A stretch of DNA of 6,584 bases from Sulfuricella sp. (GTDB lineage: Bacteria; Pseudomonadota; Gammaproteobacteria; Burkholderiales; Sulfuricellaceae): NCBI GenBank assembly GCA_019911785.1, contig JAIOJM010000206.1:1-6584 (forward strand), given 5' to 3'. Below the pieces are notes generated by a model. The model was given only the letters and a program-made list of their open reading frames with translations. It was not told the DNA's origin and did no database searches. The position numbers and the translations under genes are program-made. Shown here piece after piece: positions 1-4,526 of this stretch (positions are counted from its first letter, which is position 1; every line of letters begins with the position of its first letter).

Positions 1-427
1 CCTTCTCCTCGCCGCCGGAAATCACCCGCTGGAGCGGCACGACCAGCTCGACCTCGATATTCGATCCGCGCACCGGGCCGGCCTGGCGGCGGTGGAAAAA
101 ATGATTGAACAGCCCGCCGCCCGGACCGAAATCGAAGTTCAGCCCGCCGAACAGGTCTTCGAAATCGATGCCGCCGAACAGGTCCTCGCGGCTGAACCCG
201 GCCACGGCTTCGAACCCGCGGGCATCATATTCGGACCGCTTCTTCGGATCGGAGAGCACTGCGTAGGCCTCGGCGATTTCCTTGAAGCGCTCCTCGGCGC
301 CCGGCTCCTTGTTGCGGTCGGGGTGGTACTGCAGGGCGAGCTTGCGGAAGGCATCCTTGATCGCCTTGCCGTCGGCGTTTTTCGGAACGCCAAGCACCTC
401 GTAGTAATCGCGTTGGGCGGTTGCGAT
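1..427 (-). CDS. DnaJ-type (Hsp40) J-domain co-chaperone, C-terminal part outside window; start codon non-canonical
   Basis: J-domain proteins deliver clients to Hsp70 and stimulate its ATPase in the cytoplasm. Translating the minus strand from 427 gives 142 residues before the window edge. A J domain occupies about residues 5-70, with RDYYEVLGV at 6-14, the essential HPD at 35-37 and [14 protein letters not shown] at 55-68. A Gly/Phe-rich linker follows (about 71-111, with DLFGG repeated), then the first beta-strand of C-terminal domain I ([11 protein letters not shown]). The zinc-finger region would lie beyond the edge, so class A versus class B (CbpA-like) cannot be decided. The upstream neighbour on the same strand is an Hsp70, its likely partner. 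The in-frame codons upstream are ATC (425-427), ATC (428-430), GCC, GGG, GAA, GAT, CAT, ATT and then a TAA stop (449-451); none is a usual start. I placed the start at ATC 425-427 because AAGGGG (433-438) lies 5 nt upstream and the result, [14 protein letters not shown], looks like a normal family N-terminus. Family assignment is very secure; the start is not. Confidence 0.93.
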   Translation of the reverse strand, partial: MATAQRDYYEVLGVPKNADGKAIKDAFRKLALQYHPDRNKEPGAEERFKEIAEAYAVLSDPKKRSEYDARGFEAVAGFSREDLFGGIDFEDLFGGLNFDFGPGGGLFNHFFHRRQAGPVRGSNIEVELVVPLQRVISGGEEK

Positions 428-432
428 GATGG

Positions 433-438
433 CCCCTT
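433..438 (-). promoter_or_regulatory. Candidate ribosome binding site for the DnaJ-type gene
   Basis: Read on the minus strand this is AAGGGG. It ends 2 nt before the first in-frame ATC codon and 5 nt before the second. It is the only purine-rich Shine-Dalgarno-like stretch just upstream of the J domain, and it supports initiation near 425-430 rather than at the out-of-frame ATG ATG pair (439-444). Confidence 0.45.
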
Positions 439-472
439 CATCATGAATTTATTGGCTTTGAAAAAGCGATAG

Positions 473-615
473 AACCGCAGAGGCGCAGAGACGCAAAGGA
501 GTTCGAAAACCGGCACTCCACAAAAAATTACCCTAAGTAAAAATCAGAATAATCCCATAACTTCTTGGCCTTACTCTGCGCCTTTGCGCCTCTGCGCCTT
601 TGCGCCTCTGCGGTT
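473..615. repeat. Interspersed inverted-repeat element with GC-rich arms (AACCGCAGAGGCGCAGAG type)
   Basis: The left arm (473-499) is complementary to the right arm (589-615) at 24 of 27 positions, and the outer 14 bp (GCGCCTCTGCGGTT in the right arm) pair perfectly. The 89-nt spacer contains a small TTAC/GTAA stem (528-531/537-540). The right side carries a tandem 16-mer, TCTGCGCCTTTGCGCC, at 575-590 and again exactly at 591-606, followed by a partial third copy. From memory, AACCGCAGAGGCGCAGAG-like sequence recurs between genes in many environmental bacterial genomes; I could not search to confirm it here. The element fills most of the 221-bp gap between the Hsp70 stop and the DnaJ-type gene. 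It could fold in RNA and reduce read-through. No protein gene is visible in the gap. Confidence 0.8.
575..612. repeat. Tandem 16-bp repeat, about 2.4 copies
   Basis: The unit TCTGCGCCTTTGCGCC occurs at 575-590 and, identically, at 591-606. TCTGCG (607-612) starts a third copy that then changes to GGTT. It lies within the right arm of the larger inverted-repeat element and lets that arm pair with the left arm in more than one register. Confidence 0.85.
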
Positions 616-648
616 AAGCAATTGCCGTTTTTAGGTTAATCGCTTGTC

Positions 649-2529
649 CTATCTTGTCTCTTTATATTCCGCGTCCACCACCCTGCCGCGCGGCCCGGAG
701 CCGCTTGGCCTGGCTTCGCCGGCAGCAGCACCTTCTTCGGTTTTTTCTCCCGGATAGGGGGTCTGCGCATACACCCCGGCACCGGGCTGCTGGGCATAGA
801 TCACCGCACCGGCTTCCTTCAGCACCTTCTGCAAGGCTTCCGCGCGCTCGGTGGCAAGCCGGGCATCGCGCTTCACCAGCGCCTCCTTCGCCTCGCGCAG
901 CGCGGCCTCGATCCGGCCCTTGAGTTCGGCGGTGAGCTTGTCGCCGAAATCCGCCAGCATCCTTTCCGCCTGGTAGCAAGCAGAGTCGGCCGCGTTCAGC
1001 TTGTCCACCTCCTCGCGCCGCTGCTTGTCCTGCTCGGCGTATTGTTCGGCCTCCCGGATCATGCGCTGTTTCTCGGCATCGGATAGCCGGGTCGAGCCGG
1101 TAATGCGGATCGACTGGGATTTCCCGGTGGCGGTATCCCTGGCGGTGACGTTGAGGATGCCGTTCGAATCGATGTCGAACGTCACCTCGATCTTCGGCAT
1201 GCCGCGCGGTGCCGGCGCCAGGCCGTCGAGGTTGAATTCCCCCAGGCTGGCGTTGTCCGGGGCCATCGGGCGTTCGCCCTGAAAGACGTGGATGGTGACG
1301 CTGGTTTGCATGTCGGCGGCGGTGGTGAAAATTTCGGATTTTTTCACCGGCACCGGGGTGTTGCGCGTGATCAGGGGGGTTGCGACGCCGCCCAGGGTTT
1401 CGACGCCGAGCGTCAGCGGCGTCACGTCCACCAGCACGATATCGCCCACCTCGCCCGACAGTACGCCCGCCTGGATCGCCGCGCCGGCGGCGACGCATTC
1501 CATCGGGTCGACCCCCATTTCCGCCTTGCGGCCGAACAGGTCCTCGAAGAAAGTGCGTACCGCCGGCATGCGGGTCGGCCCGCCGACAAAGACGACCCGG
1601 TCGACATCGCGCGGCGTGATGGCGGCATCCCTTAATGCCTGCTCCACGGGGCCGCGGCAGCGCTCGATCACGGAACGCACCACCCGCTCCAGGTCGGTAC
1701 GCGTCAAATCCAGTTCGAGGTGGCGCGGCTCACCGCCCGAGGAAGCGATGTAGGGCAGGCTGATATGCGCGGTGGTGCTGGCGGTCAGTTCGATCTTGGC
1801 CATCTCCGAGGCTTCGAGCAGGCGGGCCGCCGCCTTGCGGTCGCCGCGCACATCGATGCCGGATTCCGTCCTGAAGCGGTCGGCCAGATATTCGAAAATA
1901 CGCTGGTTCATGTCGGTGCCGCCGAGCTGGGTATCGCCGGAGGTGCTCTTCACCTCGAACACGCCCTTGCCGAACTCCATGATGGTGACGTCGAGCGTGC
2001 CGCCGCCGAAGTCGATCACCGCAATGCGCAGCTCCTGCCCCAGCCGGTCGAGGCCGTAGGCGAGCGCCGCCGCGGTGGGTTCGTTCACCAGCCGCGCCAC
2101 CTCGATGCCGGCAATGCTGCAGGCGTCCTTGGTGGCATTGCGCTGGTTGTCGTCGAAATAGGCGGGAACGGTGACTACCGCCTTGGTTACCGGCTCGCCC
2201 AGGAAGGCTTCGGCGTCGCGCTTGATTTTCTGCAGCAGGAAGGCGGACAACTGCTCGGGAGAATACTCGTTATTGCGCAGGCGCACCTTCTCGCGCCGCC
2301 CCATCTGGCGCTTGAAAGCGGAGGCAGTTCCTTCCGGATTCGACGCTGCCTGACGCCGCGCCGGTTCGCCGACCAGCATCTGCCCGTCGGCGGTCATCGC
2401 GACATAGCTGGGAAACGCCTTGCCGCCCAGGCTCACTCCCTCGGCGCTGGGGATGATGACCGGCCGGCCGCCGCGCAGCACGGCGGCTGCGGAGTTGGAA
2501 GTGCCGAGGTCGATCCCGATGATAGCCAT
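649..2529 (-). CDS. DnaK-type Hsp70 molecular chaperone (probable DnaK paralogue)
   Basis: This is an ATP-driven cytoplasmic chaperone that binds exposed hydrophobic segments, with a J protein and a nucleotide-exchange factor as partners. The 626-residue product is close to the usual DnaK length (about 640). The actin-like ATPase domain (about 1-365) shows [14 protein letters not shown] (4-17), the catalytic Lys in AFKRQMGRR (K73), [19 protein letters not shown] (118-136), [13 protein letters not shown] (149-161), [12 protein letters not shown] (172-183), [11 protein letters not shown] (198-208) and [12 protein letters not shown] (313-324). The interdomain linker is [14 protein letters not shown] (364-377). 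The beta-sandwich substrate domain runs to about 480, followed by a helical lid and a Gly/Ala/Pro-rich tail ending [12 protein letters not shown]. Canonical beta-proteobacterial DnaK has GTTNS and an EEVKDKK-like end; this protein has neither, so I infer a second Hsp70 dedicated to the adjacent J protein. The ATG at 2527-2529 is set by GGGAGAG at 2534-2540. No grpE is in view and I recognise no sigma-32 promoter. Confidence 0.96.
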   Translation of the reverse strand: MAIIGIDLGTSNSAAAVLRGGRPVIIPSAEGVSLGGKAFPSYVAMTADGQMLVGEPARRQAASNPEGTASAFKRQMGRREKVRLRNNEYSPEQLSAFLLQKIKRDAEAFLGEPVTKAVVTVPAYFDDNQRNATKDACSIAGIEVARLVNEPTAAALAYGLDRLGQELRIAVIDFGGGTLDVTIMEFGKGVFEVKSTSGDTQLGGTDMNQRIFEYLADRFRTESGIDVRGDRKAAARLLEASEMAKIELTASTTAHISLPYIASSGGEPRHLELDLTRTDLERVVRSVIERCRGPVEQALRDAAITPRDVDRVVFVGGPTRMPAVRTFFEDLFGRKAEMGVDPMECVAAGAAIQAGVLSGEVGDIVLVDVTPLTLGVETLGGVATPLITRNTPVPVKKSEIFTTAADMQTSVTIHVFQGERPMAPDNASLGEFNLDGLAPAPRGMPKIEVTFDIDSNGILNVTARDTATGKSQSIRITGSTRLSDAEKQRMIREAEQYAEQDKQRREEVDKLNAADSACYQAERMLADFGDKLTAELKGRIEAALREAKEALVKRDARLATERAEALQKVLKEAGAVIYAQQPGAGVYAQTPYPGEKTEEGAAAGEARPSGSGPRGRVVDAEYKETR

Positions 2530-2571
2530 GATTCTCTCCCTGATTTTTTCTTAAAATTCACGCACCGTCTT

Positions 2572-2585
2572 TATAGCCTACTATA
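2572..2585. promoter_or_regulatory. Short palindrome between divergent genes, overlapping possible -10 boxes
   Basis: TATAG (2572-2576) and CTATA (2581-2585) form a perfect inverted repeat around CCTA. It overlaps a TATACT -10-like hexamer on the plus strand (2582-2587) and a TATAAA hexamer read on the minus strand (2570-2575). It sits between the Hsp70 gene (start 2529) and the small membrane protein gene (start 2616). Good -35 boxes at proper spacing are lacking: TTCACG at 2557-2562 is 19 bp from TATACT. It is a plausible divergent promoter or operator, but AT-rich palindromes this short arise by chance. Confidence 0.25.
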
Positions 2586-2615
2586 CTTTCAAAAATAGCA
2601 GAAGGCGGTCCGACA

Positions 2616-2780
2616 ATGATCAAAAACACACGCATCCGGCGAACCGGCGCACTAGTCATGGTGGTGCTGGGCGCAATCCTGATGTTTCTCGCTCCGGAAG
2701 TCTGGCCGGGCGCACTGCTGCTCGCCCTGGGCGTCATCATCGAACTGGTCGGCATCACGCTGGAGCACAACGCCAAATAA
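2616..2780 (+). CDS. Small two-helix membrane protein, 54 residues, unknown function
   Basis: The 54-residue product begins MIKNTRIRRTGALVMVVLGA and ends ITLEHNAK. A basic N-terminus (K3, R6, R8, R9) precedes a first hydrophobic helix (about 11-26). A Pro/Trp turn, APEVWPG (26-32), leads to a second helix (about 33-49). The positive-inside rule predicts the N-terminus in the cytoplasm. AGAAGGCGG (2600-2608) gives a usable ribosome site about 10 nt before the ATG. The coding reality rests on this site, the clean hydrophobic pattern, the Gly/Leu/Val-rich composition and its fit exactly between neighbours. Its TAA ends 2 bp before the stop of the convergent PEBP-family gene. I recall similar hypothetical inner-membrane proteins in beta-proteobacteria but can assign no function. 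Confidence 0.72.
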   Translation: MIKNTRIRRTGALVMVVLGAILMFLAPEVWPGALLLALGVIIELVGITLEHNAK

Positions 2781-2782
2781 GG

Positions 2783-3364
2783 CTATCGGCCACGCTGATA
2801 TTGCCCCATCAACTCCGCATGGCCGAGAATATGCCCCTGCATGGCCTTTTCCACCACCGCTTTGGCAGGTTTGCCCAAATCCGGCAGAACAACATCCAGC
2901 GCATACAGCTTGAAAAAATAGCGGTGGCGGCCCACGGGCGGGCATGGCCCCCCATAACCCGTGCGCTGCCAGTCGTTCACTCCTTGCAACGTCCCCGGCG
3001 GCAGCACCTTGGCCGGAACGGCCTCAGGCAATTCGCCCACGATGGGCGGCAGGTTATACAGCACCCAGTGCACCCAGATCATCCTGGGCGCGGCCGGATC
3101 GGGCGCATCGGGATCATCCACGATCAGCACCAGGCTTTTTGTTCCGGCTGGCAATCCGGACCAGGCCAAGGGCGGAGAGATATCCGACCCATCGCAGGTA
3201 TAACGCTGCGGGATCGTGCCGCCCTGGAAAAACACCGTGGATGTCAGCATCATGTTCATTCTCTCCTGTTTTTTGTCGCCCGCCATAACAGGCAGAACGG
3301 CCGCTAACAGCGCCGCCACAGCCATGCGCCGCAGGGCGAAATCATTGCGAATCAATCTACTCAT
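2783..3364 (-). CDS. YbhB/YbcL-family phosphatidylethanolamine-binding-like protein (Raf kinase inhibitor-like), probably exported
   Basis: Bacterial YbhB/YbcL proteins share the PEBP fold and bind small anionic ligands; their physiological role is poorly defined. From the ATG at 3362-3364 the product has 193 residues. Family motifs are DDPDAPDP (83-90), HWVLYNLP (99-106), GYGGPCPPVGRHRYFF (136-151) and a final AELMGQYQR (183-191). Residues 1-28 look like a Sec signal peptide: basic n-region (R3, R6, R12, R13), hydrophobic MAVAALLAAVLP and a V-M-A cleavage site before GD, which favours a YbcL-like periplasmic protein. A stronger ribosome site, AGGAGAG (3261-3267), precedes two more in-frame ATGs (3257-3259 and 3251-3253). 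These would give a roughly 158-residue cytoplasmic form of YbhB size. The frame is open further upstream to an ATG at 3461-3463, but that stretch does not look protein-like. The family is secure; start and location are less so. Confidence 0.9.
   Translation of the reverse strand: MSRLIRNDFALRRMAVAALLAAVLPVMAGDKKQERMNMMLTSTVFFQGGTIPQRYTCDGSDISPPLAWSGLPAGTKSLVLIVDDPDAPDPAAPRMIWVHWVLYNLPPIVGELPEAVPAKVLPPGTLQGVNDWQRTGYGGPCPPVGRHRYFFKLYALDVVLPDLGKPAKAVVEKAMQGHILGHAELMGQYQRGR
3257..3267 (-). promoter_or_regulatory. Strong internal ribosome site and alternative start within the PEBP-family gene
   Basis: Read on the minus strand this is AGGAGAGAATG, followed by AAC ATG ATG. AGGAG lies 3 nt before the first ATG and 9 nt before the second. 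It is a better Shine-Dalgarno match than the GAGAG upstream of 3364. It could allow a leaderless-signal cytoplasmic isoform starting at MNMMLTS. Confidence 0.4.
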
Positions 3365-3419
3365 CGTCACTCTCGAAAATAGGCCACTCGCTTCAATATA
3401 GCAGCATCCAGACAAGGGT

Positions 3420-3447
3420 TTGCCCTGCCCAACTGCGGCGCTACAAT
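3420..3447 (+). promoter_or_regulatory. Candidate sigma-70 promoter for the membrane protein/yciH unit
   Basis: TTGCCC (3420-3425) is 4 of 6 to the -35 consensus and TACAAT (3442-3447) is 5 of 6 to the -10 consensus, with a 16-bp spacer. It would start RNA near 3454, about 24 nt before the ATG at 3478 and just before the GGGGGT ribosome site (3464-3469). It is assigned by eye only. Confidence 0.4.
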
Positions 3448-3477
3448 GAATGAATTTTTCCATGGGGGTATGACGGT

Positions 3478-3735
3478 ATGCGACAGGCTGTGTTACGGGT
3501 ATTGGCTTTGCTGGTGTTACTGGCGCTGCTGTTTTACTCCGTCAGCGTGACCGTGGCATGGTGGCGGGATGAGATTGCCCTGACAAGCGGCTGGAACTGG
3601 TTCTGGGTAGGCCTGTTACCCCTGTTGATCGTGTTGTGGTGGCGCTATTTTTCCATCTTCGGCTGCAAGAATCCCGCCTGCCTGCTGCCGGAAGATGAGT
3701 CCGTAAAAAAATCGAAATGTCATGAAAAGCAATAA
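3478..3735 (+). CDS. Small inner-membrane protein with cysteine-containing C-terminal tail, unknown function
   Basis: The 85-residue product has two predicted membrane helices: about 5-27 (Leu/Val-rich after MRQAVLR) and about 40-58 (FWVGLLPLLIVLWW). A short WWRDEIALTSGWN loop separates them. The C-terminal tail (59-85) is charged and carries three cysteines: C63 and C68 in GCKNPACLLP, and C81 near the end. With R7 before helix 1 and R56 after helix 2, both ends are probably cytoplasmic. The ATG at 3478-3480 follows GGGGGT (3464-3469) by 8-9 nt; the ATGs at 3462 and 3470 are out of frame. The last 14 bases overlap the start of the yciH-like gene, so the two are probably cotranscribed and translationally coupled. 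I do not recognise the family. A metal site or disulfide at CKNPAC is only a guess. Confidence 0.75.
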   Translation: MRQAVLRVLALLVLLALLFYSVSVTVAWWRDEIALTSGWNWFWVGLLPLLIVLWWRYFSIFGCKNPACLLPEDESVKKSKCHEKQ

Positions 3736-4084
3736 AGCAACGGGTGGGCTCGTCTATTCCACCGAGCACGGCAAAATGTGTCCCGGGTGCCGGAAACCCC
3801 TTGCCGAGTGTGTTTGCAGCCGGAATACAGCTATCCCTGTGTCTGACGGCATTGTGCGCGTCTCCAGAGAGACCAAAGGCCGCAAAGGGAAAGGCGTTAC
3901 CCTGATCAAGGGACTCACGCTGGATGCGCTTGCGCTCGCTCAACTGGGCAAGCAGCTCAAAACAGCGTGCGGCTCCGGCGGCACGGTGAAGGACGGGGTA
4001 ATTGAAATCCAGGGCGATCACTGTGAACGGGTGATCGAAAATCTCAAGAAGCAGGGCTGGGCCGTCAAGCGGGCTGGCGGGTAG
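3722..4084 (+). CDS. yciH: YciH/SUI1 (eIF1-like) family translation initiation factor
   Basis: YciH is the bacterial relative of eukaryotic eIF1/SUI1 and acts on the small ribosomal subunit, where it has been linked to start-site stringency and stress translation. The product has 120 residues (E. coli YciH is about 108). The N-terminal segment carries a cysteine cluster, MCPGCRKPLAECVC (C20, C23, C30, C32), that resembles a zinc-binding knuckle. The SUI1 domain follows (about 42-118). It shows DGIVRVSRETKGRKGKGVTL (42-61), GSGGTVKDGVIEIQGDH (84-100) and a final helix, ENLKKQGWAVKR. The ATG at 3722-3724 lies inside the end of the upstream membrane-protein gene (14-bp overlap). No clear Shine-Dalgarno sequence precedes it, which fits coupling by re-initiation. 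The gene ends at TAG 4082-4084, 47 bp from the convergent HicA-like gene. Confidence 0.93.
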   Translation: MKSNKATGGLVYSTEHGKMCPGCRKPLAECVCSRNTAIPVSDGIVRVSRETKGRKGKGVTLIKGLTLDALALAQLGKQLKTACGSGGTVKDGVIEIQGDHCERVIENLKKQGWAVKRAGG

Positions 4085-4131
4085 TCGGCCTGCCTCCACC
4101 ACATCCCGACTCGGCCGCATTGCCGCCGGGG

Positions 4132-4407
4132 TTATGCGTCGTTCTCGTAACTTGACGGCGTCACCCCGGCGCGGGCAAGGAATTCGCGCAGCTGCTTGAT
4201 CAGCATCTTGTCGCAGACATTGCTTTGGTGGGGGTGGTGCAGGAATTCCTCGAAACCGTTTAACGTCACGTGGAAGCGCGCTCCGTGTGCCGAGGCGACA
4301 CTGGCACCCAGGTGGTGCAGCAGGGATTCGATTTCGCGCCAGTGGATGTTACCGCTGACCGGATCGTGGAAGATGGCGCGTAGCAGGCTGCTATGCTTGT
4401 GGCTCAT
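4132..4407 (-). CDS. HicA/YcfA-like small dsRBD-fold protein (solitary, possible relic or non-toxin homologue)
   Basis: The product has 91 residues. HicA toxins are small RNA-binding ribonucleases with a double-stranded-RNA-binding-like fold, normally encoded with a HicB antitoxin. The resemblance lies in the order of elements: a helix with NIHWREIESLLHHLGA (20-35), beta-strands around HGARFHVTLNGFEEFLHHP (41-59), then a helix and the ending KQLREFLARAGVTPSSYEND (71-90). Typical HicA has a Gly-Ser-His at the start of its second strand, with His catalytic. Here the corresponding place reads G42-A43-R44, with His only at 46, 57, 58 and 60. No HicB-like gene is next to it. The ATG at 4405-4407 is chosen because AAGGAG (4416-4421) lies 8 nt upstream. 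The open frame continues to 4539, but that extension lacks a ribosome site and covers the promoter region. The fold assignment is moderately secure; toxin activity is doubtful. Confidence 0.8.
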   Translation of the reverse strand: MSHKHSSLLRAIFHDPVSGNIHWREIESLLHHLGASVASAHGARFHVTLNGFEEFLHHPHQSNVCDKMLIKQLREFLARAGVTPSSYENDA

Positions 4408-4441
4408 GGCGGTGCTCCTTATTATGTGCGGCCTTGCCCGA

Positions 4442-4470
4442 ATTATTAACCCCTGTGGCGACAAGGTAAA
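4442..4470 (-). promoter_or_regulatory. Candidate sigma-70 promoter for the HicA-like gene
   Basis: On the minus strand, TTTACC (4465-4470) is a 4-of-6 -35 box and AATAAT (4442-4447) a 5-of-6 -10 box, with a 17-bp spacer. RNA would start about 28 nt before the ATG at 4407 and include the AAGGAG ribosome site. It is assigned by eye only. Confidence 0.4.
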
Positions 4471-4476
4471 GCAAAG

Positions 4477-4506
4477 TTGAGCAGATTTTGCGCGGTGTGA
4501 AATAAT
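4477..4506 (+). promoter_or_regulatory. Candidate extended -10 promoter for the ABC exporter
   Basis: TTGAGC (4477-4482) is a 4-of-6 -35 box and AATAAT (4501-4506) a 5-of-6 -10 box, with an 18-bp spacer. TG at 4498-4499, one base before the -10, matches the extended -10 pattern. Predicted RNA start is near 4513, before both candidate ATGs (4527 and 4584). The -35 box lies only 6 bp from that of the divergent HicA-like promoter. Confidence 0.45.
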
Positions 4507-4526
4507 GGCCGGCTTATATTTGATGC

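Noticed and set aside
92..472. Plus-strand open frame opposite the DnaJ-type gene
   Set aside because: It is antisense to the HPD and Gly/Phe regions, with no family resemblance.
139..516. Minus-strand open frame of 125 codons overlapping the DnaJ-type gene
   Set aside because: It is the shifted frame of the J-domain gene and starts inside the repeat element. Its product is Ser/Pro/Arg-rich with no domain. Its ATG pair at 439-444 matters only for the missing-start question.
1720..2598. Open frame of 292 codons on the plus strand across the Hsp70 gene
   Set aside because: It is antisense to conserved Hsp70 ATPase motifs and has low-complexity composition with no ribosome site of note. It is a codon-bias shadow.
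2534..2600. Heat-shock (sigma-32) promoter for the Hsp70 gene
   Set aside because: TTTTGAAA is present on the minus strand (2586-2593), but no CCCAT-like -10 follows at the right distance.
4085..4131. Possible bidirectional terminator between yciH and the HicA-like gene
   Set aside because: Only a weak CGGC/GCCG pairing (4112-4125) without a T-tract is visible, not enough to call a terminator.
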